Of a DNA stretch of 64,000 nucleotides, positions 28,638 to 36,913 are shown piece by piece; the first letter of the stretch is position 1; every line of letters starts with the position of its first letter. This stretch comes from Arthrobacter_E sp041360795 (GTDB taxonomy: Bacteria > Actinomycetota > Actinomycetes > Actinomycetales > Micrococcaceae), in assembly GCF_041360795.1 (NCBI RefSeq), contig NZ_JBFUPW010000002.1, positions 372,001 to 436,000 on the forward strand, given 5' to 3'. Made by a program: the position numbers and the translations under genes. A model generated the notes under the pieces. That model did no database searches. It saw only the letters and a program-made list of their open reading frames with translations, and was not told the origin of the DNA.

Positions 28638-29897
28638 ATGCTTCGTCTGGACAATGAGCTGCGCCCCTACGCCTGGGGATCCACCACGGCCATTGCCGAG
28701 CTGCTGGGGCGTGCCCCGTCGGGAGGGCCGGAGGCGGAGCTGTGGCTCGGCGCCCACCCGGACTCCCCCTCGCGGGTGCCGGGGGGGGAAGGCCTCGACG
28801 AGGTCATCGCCGGCGATCCGGCGCATTTCCTGGGGGCGGAGAGCGTGGCGGCGTTCGGGCCGCGGCTGCCGTTCCTGATGAAGGTCCTCGCCGCGGCGGA
28901 GCCCCTGTCCCTCCAGGTCCATCCGAGTCTGGAGCAGGCCCGGGAAGGGTTCGCCCGGGAGGAGGCCGCGGGCGTCCCCCGCGACGCCGCCTGGCGCAAT
29001 TACAAGGACGACAACCACAAGCCGGAGATGATCCTCGCCCTCACCCCGTTCCGGGCGCTGTGCGGCTTCCGTCCGGTGGAGCAGTCGGTGGCGCTGTTCG
29101 AGGCACTGGCCGCCGGCGCCTCGGACGACGACGCGCGGGACCACGCCGCGGGGATCGTCGCGGCGCTGCGCGGGGCTGAGCCGCTCCGGACCGCCTTCGC
29201 GGCCCTGCTCACCGGCGGTGACGGGCTGGCCGCCGCGACCTCGTCCCTGCGGGCCGTCGTCGACGGCCTGCCCGTGGACGACGCGCACCGCACCGCACTG
29301 GAGGCCGCAGCGGATCTCCAGGACAAGTACCCGGGCGATCCGGGCGTCCTGGTGTCGCTTCTTCTCCATCTCGTGGAGCTGGCTCCGGGCGATGCCATCC
29401 ACCTTCCGGCCGGAAATGTGCACGCGTATCTGGAGGGCCTCGGGATCGAGGTCATGGCGAACTCGGACAATGTGCTGCGGGGCGGGCTGACCCCCAAGCA
29501 CGTCGACGTCCCCGAGCTCCTGGCCACCGTGGACTTCACCCCCCTGTCGGAGGTGCCCCGCACGCCCCGCGAGGAGACGCTGCTCGGCCAGGAGGTCTTC
29601 ACCCCGCCGTTCCGTGAGTTCGCCCTGCAGCGCATCGAGCTTCAGGAAGGAACCGAACACCTCGCCGTCCGGCAGGACGGCGGCACGGTCCTTCTGGTGG
29701 TGCGCGGCGCGCTCCGCCTGGACTCCCCTCAGGGCGAGCTGATTCTGCAGCGTGGCGAGAGCGCCTTCATCCCCGCGTCGGAGGACCCTGTCACGGCTCA
29801 CCCCGCGGTGCGGACCGGATCGATCGCCACGGACGGCGACGGTGATGTGCTGGCGTTCGCCGTCAGCACGGGACTGGGCGTCTCCAACGCCCTGTGA
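28638..29897 (+). CDS. manA: Mannose-6-phosphate isomerase
   Basis: ManA interconverts fructose-6-phosphate and mannose-6-phosphate with a zinc ion and feeds GDP-mannose for glycans and protein mannosylation. The type I signatures are clear: RPYAWGS at the N-terminus, the zinc ligands in LQVHPS, and the cupin segment HLPAGNVHAYLEG with NSDNVLRGGLTPKHVD. It is 419 aa, normal for actinobacteria. AAAGGA lies 8 bases before the ATG at 28638; a GTG three bases earlier is possible. A large terminator follows. Confidence 0.95.
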   Translation: MLRLDNELRPYAWGSTTAIAELLGRAPSGGPEAELWLGAHPDSPSRVPGGEGLDEVIAGDPAHFLGAESVAAFGPRLPFLMKVLAAAEPLSLQVHPSLEQAREGFAREEAAGVPRDAAWRNYKDDNHKPEMILALTPFRALCGFRPVEQSVALFEALAAGASDDDARDHAAGIVAALRGAEPLRTAFAALLTGGDGLAAATSSLRAVVDGLPVDDAHRTALEAAADLQDKYPGDPGVLVSLLLHLVELAPGDAIHLPAGNVHAYLEGLGIEVMANSDNVLRGGLTPKHVDVPELLATVDFTPLSEVPRTPREETLLGQEVFTPPFREFALQRIELQEGTEHLAVRQDGGTVLLVVRGALRLDSPQGELILQRGESAFIPASEDPVTAHPAVRTGSIATDGDGDVLAFAVSTGLGVSNAL

Positions 29898-29952
29898 GCG
29901 GCAGATGAAAGCCCAGCTGAGTTAATACCGCGGTCCGGACGCGTCCGGCACG

Positions 29953-30014
29953 ACGAAGGCGTGGTCCCCGCAGCGGAATCCGAAAGGATTCGACTGCGGG
30001 GGCCACGCCTTCGT
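29953..30014. terminator. Large bidirectional terminator
   Basis: Outer arms of 21 bp (29953-29973 and 29994-30014) pair with one G-T mismatch, and a smaller inner stem GAATCC/GGATTC caps the structure. It separates the convergent manA and FemX-like genes. Confidence 0.85.
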
Positions 30015-30051
30015 TCCGTTCAGGGCTGCGCAGCCCTGGACGCCAAGCGGA

Positions 30052-31071
30052 TCAGGCCCCCTTGGCCTTGACCTTGGCAAGCAGGCCGCGGGCCTTGCTC
30101 ATGACCTTCTTCGCCTGGGGCAGCGCGACCTCCCACAGGGGGTTCGCCACGGACAGCGGCAGCGCGTAACTGCCCACGAAGTGGTTCTCGTGCTTAGCGA
30201 AGTAGCGCTTGAAGTCGCTGATGCGGTCATTCAGGAGACCGTTGAGGTCGAACTGCTCCACACCCTGGGACTTCATGAGCTTCATGCACTCCCACTCGAA
30301 GCCGCCGTTGGCCCGGAGCTTGCGGCCCTTGGCGTTCACGCCGCCGTACAGGGCGAACGCGACCCGCGGGGTGACCAGCAGGAACTGGAAACCCACGGTC
30401 TCGCCTTCGGAATCCACCAATTCATACACCGGGCTGCCGTCACCCAGATCATCGAAAATGGCGTAATAATAGGCGTCGTCGTGCAATTCGAATCCGGCGC
30501 GGTCCGCGATTTCCTTGTATATCTCCAGGCACCGCGCGATTCCCGCGTGATCCGTCACCTCACGGAGTTCAAAACCTTTGTTCCCGAATTTCCGGATGTC
30601 CTGCCGGCGCTTCTGATGCATGGCGGCCAGCAGCGTCTCCTCATCCTGCGTGAGATCCAGGACGAGGGTGTCGCCCAGCAGAAGCTTGTTACGCGCGGGC
30701 TTCCACTCCTCGGACCCGGCGGGCATGGAGCCCTCCCAGTCCGGCTCGATCATGATGTTGACGGCCTTGCCGGAGTAGTTCTTCTTCAGGTAGTCGCGGA
30801 GCGCCTTGAGCACTCGCCCGCGGTCTTCCGGGGCGCAGACGGGCCCGCGGGGGACGTAGAGGAAGGAACGGAACGGGAAGGGCAGCGAGCGGCGGAGGAC
30901 CTGTGCGGCGCCGATGACCTTCTCGCCGTCGACCACCTGCAGACGGGCCGCGCGCCAGGCTCCGCGCTCCTTGAGAGTCCCCCAGCCCCAGAGCTGCAGC
31001 GGGTGCCCGCCGTGCTCCCTGATATGGGCATCCCATGCCGCCTGTTCGGTGCACACCTTCACGTCAACCAT
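30052..31071 (-). CDS. FemABX-family aminoacyltransferase (peptidoglycan bridge)
   Basis: A 339-aa protein with the tandem GNAT-like folds of FemX/FemAB enzymes, which add amino acids from aminoacyl-tRNA to lipid II to build the interpeptide bridge. Characteristic features are QLWGWGTLKERGAW near residue 27, YVPRGPVCAP near 71, MHQKRRQDIRKFGNKG near 150 and the C-terminal FDLNGLLNDRISDFKRYF. The last 20 residues are Lys/Ala-rich. It stands alone, with convergent manA downstream and an AT-richer gap upstream. The amino acid added is not predictable here. Confidence 0.88.
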   Translation of the reverse strand: MVDVKVCTEQAAWDAHIREHGGHPLQLWGWGTLKERGAWRAARLQVVDGEKVIGAAQVLRRSLPFPFRSFLYVPRGPVCAPEDRGRVLKALRDYLKKNYSGKAVNIMIEPDWEGSMPAGSEEWKPARNKLLLGDTLVLDLTQDEETLLAAMHQKRRQDIRKFGNKGFELREVTDHAGIARCLEIYKEIADRAGFELHDDAYYYAIFDDLGDGSPVYELVDSEGETVGFQFLLVTPRVAFALYGGVNAKGRKLRANGGFEWECMKLMKSQGVEQFDLNGLLNDRISDFKRYFAKHENHFVGSYALPLSVANPLWEVALPQAKKVMSKARGLLAKVKAKGA

Positions 31072-31223
31072 GGTCTCCAGTCTACATGGTGTGATAAACG
31101 CGTTTGATCGAATTCTCTTTCTCCGGAGATATCCCGAAATGCGGAAAAGAGAATCGAATATTCATGAATTGCCGGGCGTCGTTGAATTCCGCTGCGTGGA
31201 GATCACCGCCGGAGCGCCGGCGA

Positions 31224-32477
31224 CTATTTCGGCATCGGTGCTTTGATCGCGGCCGCCCAGGAACGGATCGCCTGGCGTTCCGACGCATTGCACACGTAGC
31301 CGTAGCCCACCCTGTAGCCGTTCCGTTCCAGCGACCATTCGTTGTAATAGGTGAGGGCATAGCAATCGGCCATTTTCTCGTTGCTCTTCTGAAAGAGCCC
31401 GCGGGCCACGAGCCGGTCCGCACGGCTTTCACCGCCCGGAGAGGACCACTCGTCGGCTCGCTGATAGACATGGGCCAGCTCGTGGACCACAACCATCCGC
31501 AGATCCCAGTCTTCGGAAAACGCGCTTTCCTTGAGGAGATGCACCGTCAGGGGGTCTGATCCCTTCACACAGCCGACCGTCTGACCCGTCTTGGACTTCG
31601 CCTTGCCGCAGGCCGTGGCCGCGTCCCAGCGGATGTCGATGAAACCGTTCCCCGCACTGTCCACGAGTCCTTCGGACAGCGACCCCGAGGCGTTGACCCG
31701 GCGCACCTTCGCCGCGGCGATCCGCTGTTCCAGCTTCTGCCGCAGCTGCCGCGCCTCCGCGGTGAGATTCGTCGCCGACCGGACGCTGAGACCGGGGGTC
31801 TTCGCCCGCGTCTCGAGCGAACGGAGACTCCGGGCGTCAGCGACGATCGGCGCCACCGGATTGTTCTTGAGCGTGGCCGCCAGCTGGTCGAACTTCGCCA
31901 TCTCCGCCTCGAAGGCGCGGAGCTGCTCTTGTGCGCCCGAGCTGGCCGACGGGCCGTTGATCAGGGGCTTCTGCGCCACTCCGGGCGGTCCTTGCCGGTC
32001 CCCGGACGAGAAGATCGCATTGAGTCCACCCAGACCGAAACCCACCAGGACGAGCACGAACACCAGCGCCAGGCACCCACAACCGGCGATCCACGGGCCA
32101 GGACCGCTCCTCCGAGGGACCGCCGGCCCCGCCATCCCCGGTCCATAGGCTCCGGCCGCATCCCCGGCCTGGGGATACGCGCCGGCAGGGCCGCCCGGGC
32201 CGTACCCGGGCGCCTGTTGCAGCGGTGGAACGGGCTGTGGGAAGCCGGGCTGCTGACCGCCGTACCCGACGGGCTGGGCGCCTGCCACAGGGTACTGCCG
32301 CAGATGAGGAGGATTGACCTGGGCGATCCACTGCCGGAGTTCCGGTCGCAGCGCGGGATTGGCCTCGAGCACCGGATGGAGGTCCCAGCGCCGGAACGCG
32401 ATCTCGGACAACAGCCCGGGCGGCGCCCCGGGATCCTGCGCCGCGATCCAGTCCCCATCCTGGTATGTGCCCGTCAT
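31224..32477 (-). CDS. Putative HExxH metallopeptidase with LRV-like N-terminal domain
   Basis: A 417-aa protein of unusual build. Residues 1-60 resemble the variant leucine-rich repeat (LRV-like) domain of actinobacterial proteins, with NPALRPELRQWIAQVNPP. A Gly/Pro/Tyr/Gln-rich stretch (60-135) follows, then one membrane helix (about 138-162) and an extracytoplasmic region with a coiled, Glu/Arg/Leu-rich part (190-265). The C-terminal part holds the zinc signature VVHELAHVYQRADEW, with H332, E333 and H336. A third ligand is not obvious. I infer a membrane-anchored zinc protease or zincin-like protein acting outside the cell; the substrate is unknown. Confidence 0.68.
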   Translation of the reverse strand: MTGTYQDGDWIAAQDPGAPPGLLSEIAFRRWDLHPVLEANPALRPELRQWIAQVNPPHLRQYPVAGAQPVGYGGQQPGFPQPVPPLQQAPGYGPGGPAGAYPQAGDAAGAYGPGMAGPAVPRRSGPGPWIAGCGCLALVFVLVLVGFGLGGLNAIFSSGDRQGPPGVAQKPLINGPSASSGAQEQLRAFEAEMAKFDQLAATLKNNPVAPIVADARSLRSLETRAKTPGLSVRSATNLTAEARQLRQKLEQRIAAAKVRRVNASGSLSEGLVDSAGNGFIDIRWDAATACGKAKSKTGQTVGCVKGSDPLTVHLLKESAFSEDWDLRMVVVHELAHVYQRADEWSSPGGESRADRLVARGLFQKSNEKMADCYALTYYNEWSLERNGYRVGYGYVCNASERQAIRSWAAAIKAPMPK

Positions 32478-32557
32478 GCCCCCATCGTATGCGGCGAGGC
32501 GGTCCGGTCCGTGCCGGTGACAGGGCGGGACGGGCAGCACGGCAGCGGGCACCGAAC

Positions 32558-32602
32558 GACGAAGGGCCACACCCCGGGGATCCGGTGGCATGGCCCTTCG
32601 TC
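32558..32602 (-). terminator. Terminator of glpX
   Basis: A 12-bp outer stem (32558-32569 and 32591-32602) around a G/C-rich inner region lies 25 bp after the glpX stop on the minus strand. Confidence 0.75.
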
Positions 32603-32626
32603 AGAGGTGACTCGCGAGCGCTGGAC

Positions 32627-33661
32627 TCAGCGGCGCGCCCAGCTCTCCCACTTGGAGGCGTGGTGCTCGGCGTCGACCAGGCGCACGGTGCCCGACTTCG
32701 AGCGCATGACGATCGACTGCGTGACCACACGGTCCTTCTGGTACCGCACACCGCGCAGCAGGTCGCCGTCGGTGATGCCGGTCGCGGCGAAGTAGCAGTT
32801 GTCGCTCGTGACGAGGTCGTTGGTGGTCAGCACGCGGTCGAGGTCGTGGCCGGCGTCGATCGCCTTCTGCTTCTCCTCGTCGCTCGTCGGCCAGAGGCGG
32901 CCCTGGATGACGCCGCCGAGGGACTTGATCGCGCATGCCGCCACAACGCCTTCCGGGGTGCCGCCGATGCCCATCAGGGCATCGACGCCGGTCCCGCTGC
33001 GGGCCGCTGCGATCGCGCCGGCGACATCGCCGTCGAGGATGAACTTGGTCCGGGCGCCGGCGTCGCGGATCTCCTCCACGAGCGGCTTGTGGCGGTCACG
33101 GTCCAGCACGCAGACCGTCACCTGGTTGATCTTCACGCCCTTGGCCTTGGCGATGAGGTGCAGGTTCTGCTTCACCGGCAGGCGGAGGTCGACCATGTCG
33201 GCGGCCTCCGGACCCGTCACGAGCTTCTCCATGTAGAACACGGCGGACGGGTCGAACATGGAACCGCGCTCGGCCACGGCCAGCACGGCCAGCGCGTTGT
33301 TGATGCCCAGGGCGGTCAGGCGGGTGCCGTCGATCGGGTCCACGGCCACATCGCACTCGGGGCCCGTGCCGTCGCCCACCTGCTCACCGTTGAACAGCAT
33401 GGGGGCTTCGTCCTTCTCACCCTCGCCGATGACCACCACACCATTGAAGTGGACCGTCTTGAGGAAGGAACGCATGGCATCCACCGCGGCGCCGTCGGCC
33501 TTGTTCTTATCGCCGAAGCCCACCCAGTGGCCGCCCGCGATCGCCGCGGCCTCGGTCACGCGCACCAGCTCAAGGGCGAGGTTGCGGTCCGGCTCGTCGT
33601 TCCCGACCGCGAGGTCCGGGGAGATCGTTGAATACTTGCTAGCGCTGGAAGCTGCGGCCAC
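32627..33661 (-). CDS. glpX: Class II fructose-1,6-bisphosphatase
   Basis: GlpX dephosphorylates fructose-1,6-bisphosphate and is the essential gluconeogenic FBPase in actinobacteria. The protein is 344 aa. Family motifs are GDKNKADGAAVDAMR, VVIGEGEKDEAPML and the metal-binding VAVDPIDGTRLTALG, with GIGGTPEGVVAACAIKSLGG further on. The GTG at 33661 with AAGAGG in front gives the right length; longer upstream frames contain no family sequence and would overlap the divergent DUF4245 gene. The glpX-DUF4245-fum neighbourhood matches what I recall from mycobacteria. Confidence 0.95.
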   Translation of the reverse strand: MAAASSASKYSTISPDLAVGNDEPDRNLALELVRVTEAAAIAGGHWVGFGDKNKADGAAVDAMRSFLKTVHFNGVVVIGEGEKDEAPMLFNGEQVGDGTGPECDVAVDPIDGTRLTALGINNALAVLAVAERGSMFDPSAVFYMEKLVTGPEAADMVDLRLPVKQNLHLIAKAKGVKINQVTVCVLDRDRHKPLVEEIRDAGARTKFILDGDVAGAIAAARSGTGVDALMGIGGTPEGVVAACAIKSLGGVIQGRLWPTSDEEKQKAIDAGHDLDRVLTTNDLVTSDNCYFAATGITDGDLLRGVRYQKDRVVTQSIVMRSKSGTVRLVDAEHHASKWESWARR

Positions 33662-33857
33662 CGTGTACCTCTTCGTTGAGTTCTGCTGAAAAGTAAGGAC
33701 CCGGGCTCCGAAGGCGCCGGGAGAGGGGAGTTCGGTCCTCGGAACGATCATAGACCGCGGCCTCCGCCCTGCGCCGTGATGTGACAGGTGCAACAGTGTC
33801 ACAGTCCCGCTTCCCGCCGTTTGGCGCTGGGCACCCGGCATGGGGGACCATGGAGGG

Positions 33858-34568
33858 GTGAGTGATTCCCCCAAGACCCCCCTCCCCGCCGCCGAAGACT
33901 CCTCTCCCGAGACGGTCCCTGAGGCTGCCGGCGAAGCGTCGGGCCGGGGTCCCCTGCCCGGGGAACCGGGGTTCAAAGCGGTCCTCTCGAAGAACGCCGC
34001 CAAGCGGGCCAACGCTTCGGTGATCGGCATGATCCTGGCGCTGGCGGTGTCGATCGCCTGCATCCTTCCGGTCATCCTCCTGAACGCCCAGCCGAAGCAG
34101 CCCGGCTACGACCCGAAGATCGACGTCTCCGCCGTGTCGGTCAATGCCGCCCCGGTGGCAGGGTTCACTCCGGCCGCTCCGGCGCTCCCCTCCGGCTGGC
34201 ACCCGAACTACGCGCGCTGGAAGTCCGGCACCGAGTCCGGCGTCCCGGCCTGGGAGGTCGGTTTCGTCTCGCCCGCCCAGGGCTTCGTCGGGCTGACCCA
34301 GACCAGGAAGGGCAACCCCACCTGGGTGGCTCAGATCGCGGACAACGCCCCCGTCACCGGCAAGCGCACCATCGACGGCCAGGACTGGACCCTGCGGGAC
34401 AAGGGCACCGGGCCGAAGACGCTGGTCCTCGAACACCGCGGCTTCACCCTCGTGCTCAACGGCCGTGCGGACCTGAAGGAGTTCGACGTCGTGGCATCCG
34501 CCGTCCTGAAGGCCGTGGACGCGGCGCCCGCCGTCACGCCCGCGCCCTCAGCCTCCCCCACCGCGTAA
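33858..34568 (+). CDS. DUF4245 family membrane-anchored protein
   Basis: A 236-aa protein with a cytoplasmic, acidic N-terminus of about 40 residues, one membrane helix (roughly 54-76) and an extracytoplasmic DUF4245 domain. Recognisable parts are SGWHPNYARWKSG, AWEVGFVSPAQGFVGLTQ and TLVLEHRGFTLVLNG. Function is unknown. It is divergent from glpX and upstream of carbonic anhydrase by 10 bp. The GTG start at 33858 follows GGAGG closely. Confidence 0.88.
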   Translation: MSDSPKTPLPAAEDSSPETVPEAAGEASGRGPLPGEPGFKAVLSKNAAKRANASVIGMILALAVSIACILPVILLNAQPKQPGYDPKIDVSAVSVNAAPVAGFTPAAPALPSGWHPNYARWKSGTESGVPAWEVGFVSPAQGFVGLTQTRKGNPTWVAQIADNAPVTGKRTIDGQDWTLRDKGTGPKTLVLEHRGFTLVLNGRADLKEFDVVASAVLKAVDAAPAVTPAPSASPTA

Positions 34569-34578
34569 AGTAAGCGGC

Positions 34579-35199
34579 GTGAGCTCGAATCTGACCCCCC
34601 AGCAGGCCTGGCAGAAACTCGTCGAAGGCAACGCCCGTTTCGTCTCGGGCACGTCGTCCCACCCCAATCAGGACGCCAACCGACGCAGTTCCCTGGTCAA
34701 CGCCCAGAATCCCTTCACCCTGATCTTCGGCTGCTCGGACTCCCGTCTGGCCGCCGAGATCATCTTCGACCTCGGCCTCGGCGACGCTTTCGTCATCCGC
34801 ACGGCCGGCCAGGTCATGGACGACGCCGTCCTCGGCACCCTCGAATACGGCGTGGACGTCCTGGGCATCCCCCTGATCGTGGTCCTGGGCCACGACAACT
34901 GCGGCGCCGTCACGGCCACCAAGGAGGCCGTGGACTCCGGGGACATGCCCGGCGGCTACATCCGCAATCTGGTCGAGCGCATCACGCCCTCCGTGCTGAA
35001 CTCCCTGCGCCACGGCGAACACGAGGTCAACGACATGGTGGTGGAGCACACCCGCCAGACGGCCGAGCGGCTCGTGGAGCGCTCCCCCTCCATCAAGGCG
35101 GCCATCGACGCCGGCCGCACCGCGGTGGTGGGCATGGCCTACCGCCTCGAGGAAGGCCGCGCAGACCTGGTCTCCGGCGTCGGGCACTTCCAGGACTGA
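34579..35199 (+). CDS. Beta-class carbonic anhydrase
   Basis: A 206-aa enzyme interconverting CO2 and bicarbonate. The zinc ligands are C52, H105 and C108, with the catalytic Asp-Arg pair D54/R56 in CSDSR; the motif GHDNCGAV surrounds the second half of the site. It starts with GTG 10 bp after the DUF4245 stop, so the two are cotranscribed. Bicarbonate supply for the carboxylation steps of anaplerosis and purine synthesis is the likely role. Confidence 0.94.
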   Translation: MSSNLTPQQAWQKLVEGNARFVSGTSSHPNQDANRRSSLVNAQNPFTLIFGCSDSRLAAEIIFDLGLGDAFVIRTAGQVMDDAVLGTLEYGVDVLGIPLIVVLGHDNCGAVTATKEAVDSGDMPGGYIRNLVERITPSVLNSLRHGEHEVNDMVVEHTRQTAERLVERSPSIKAAIDAGRTAVVGMAYRLEEGRADLVSGVGHFQD

Positions 35200-35310
35200 G
35201 GCGCACCCTGCCGGCCCGGGCAGCCGGGCCGGCCATGACCTCCGCCACATGCGCCCCGGGTGGCACGACGCGAGTTTCAGCGCCGCCGTCGTGCGTCATA
35301 CAGTAAGGTC

Positions 35311-36732
35311 ATGACTTCTGCTGCTGAAGAATTCCGCATCGAACACGACACCATGGGCGAGGTCCGCGTCCCCGTGAACGCGCTTTACAAGGCCCAGACC
35401 CAGCGTGCCGTGGAGAACTTCCCCATTTCCGGCAAGACCCTGGAACGCAAGCACATTGAAGCGCTTGCCCGGGTCAAGAAGGCCGCCGCCCGCGCCAACG
35501 AAGAACTCGGAGTGATCGACGGAGATCTCGCCGACGCCATCGCCGACGCCGCGGACCGCGTGGCCGCCGGCGAATTCGACGATCAGTTCCCGATCGACGT
35601 CTTCCAGACCGGTTCCGGCACCTCCTCCAACATGAACATGAACGAGGTCCTGGCCGAGCTCGCCACCCGCTCCTTCGCGGACAAGGGCAGCGATCGCGTC
35701 GTCCACCCGAACGACCACGTCAACGCCTCCCAGTCCTCCAACGACGTGTTCCCCACCTCGGTGCACGTCGCCGCGACCAACGCGCTGCTCAACGACCTGG
35801 TCCCTGCCCTGACCTACCTGGCCGCCTCCCTCTCCCGCAAGGCCGAGGAGTTCAAGGGCATCGTCAAGTCGGGCCGCACCCACCTCATGGACGCCACCCC
35901 GGTCACCCTCGGCCAGGAGTTCGGCGGCTACGAGGCCCAGATCCGCTACGGCATCGAGCGCATCCACGCCTCACTGCCGCGCGTGGCCGAGGTCCCCCAG
36001 GGCGGCACCGCCGTCGGCACCGGCATCAACACCCCGGACGGCTTCCCGCAGCGCGTCATCGCCCTGCTCGCCGAGGACACCGCGCTGCCCATCACCGAGG
36101 CCCGCAACCACTTCGAGGCGCAGGCCAACCGCGACGGCCTGATCGAGGTCTCCGGTCAGCTGCGCACGATCGCGTACTCCATCATGAAGATCAGCAACGA
36201 CCTCCGCTGGATGGGCTCCGGCCCCAACACGGGCCTGGGCGAGATCGCGATCCCCGATCTGCAGCCGGGCTCCTCCATCATGCCGGGCAAGGTCAACCCC
36301 GTGATCTGCGAGGCCGCCATCATGGTCGCCGCCCAGGTCATCGGCAACGACACCACCATCGCCCTGTCCTCGACCAACGGCGCCTTCGAGCTGAACGTGG
36401 GCATCCCGGTCATGGCCGCGAACCTGCTCGAGTCCATCCGCCTGCTGACCAACACCTCCCGCGTCATGGCGGACAAGATGATCGACGGCATCAGCGCCAA
36501 CGAAGAGCGCGCCCGCTTCCTGGCCGAAGCGTCGCCGTCCATCGTCACGCCGCTGAACAAGTACATCGGCTACGAGAACGCCGCGAAGATCGCCAAGACC
36601 GCCGTCAAGGAGGGTCTGACCATCCGTCAGGCCACCGAGAAGCTCGGTTTCGTCGGCGAGGGCGACGGCAAGGTCACCGAGGAGGTCCTCGACAAGGCCC
36701 TCGACGTCACCACCATGACGGGCAAGTACTGA
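35311..36732 (+). CDS. fumC: Class II fumarate hydratase
   Basis: FumC hydrates fumarate to malate in the TCA cycle. It is 473 aa with the superfamily signature GSSIMPGKVNPV near residue 320 and the substrate regions SSNDVFPTSVHVA and SGRTHLMDATP. The ATG at 35311 gives MTSAAEEFRIEHDTMGEVRVP, the usual N-terminus; the frame extends upstream without family residues. Conservation of HPNDHVNASQSSN separates it from the paralogous aspartase at 52.7 kb. Confidence 0.96.
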   Translation: MTSAAEEFRIEHDTMGEVRVPVNALYKAQTQRAVENFPISGKTLERKHIEALARVKKAAARANEELGVIDGDLADAIADAADRVAAGEFDDQFPIDVFQTGSGTSSNMNMNEVLAELATRSFADKGSDRVVHPNDHVNASQSSNDVFPTSVHVAATNALLNDLVPALTYLAASLSRKAEEFKGIVKSGRTHLMDATPVTLGQEFGGYEAQIRYGIERIHASLPRVAEVPQGGTAVGTGINTPDGFPQRVIALLAEDTALPITEARNHFEAQANRDGLIEVSGQLRTIAYSIMKISNDLRWMGSGPNTGLGEIAIPDLQPGSSIMPGKVNPVICEAAIMVAAQVIGNDTTIALSSTNGAFELNVGIPVMAANLLESIRLLTNTSRVMADKMIDGISANEERARFLAEASPSIVTPLNKYIGYENAAKIAKTAVKEGLTIRQATEKLGFVGEGDGKVTEEVLDKALDVTTMTGKY

Positions 36733-36800
36733 GCAAGCACTGGGACTGAGCAAACACTGCTCAGCGACTGAGCTGAGCTGAACTCAGCTGAACTGAATGA
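36728..36800. repeat. CTGA-rich imperfect direct repeats after fumC
   Basis: The stretch repeats ACTGAGCAAGCACTG-like and CTGAGCTGAACT-like units, just before the fumC terminator. It looks like slippage-prone low-complexity DNA; no function is visible. Confidence 0.5.
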
Positions 36801-36801
36801 C

Positions 36802-36839
36802 TGACGACGACGGCGGGTGACCACCCGCCGTCGTCGTCA
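36802..36839. terminator. Hairpin terminator after fumC
   Basis: Perfect 18-bp arms (36802-36819 and 36822-36839) form a very tight G/C-rich hairpin. It lacks a strong T-run. Confidence 0.75.
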
Positions 36840-36913
36840 TCTCCGGGTTCGGCCACCATCTTGAGTAAAGTGAGCGGGACACTACTCGACGCTCCGGGAC
36901 ACACAGGGGACCA

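Noticed and set aside
26649..29801. Very long open frame on the minus strand opposite purE, the LCP gene and manA
   Set aside because: It is the antisense shadow of three clear genes in G/C-rich DNA. It has repetitive Arg/Gly/Glu composition and no recognisable domain.
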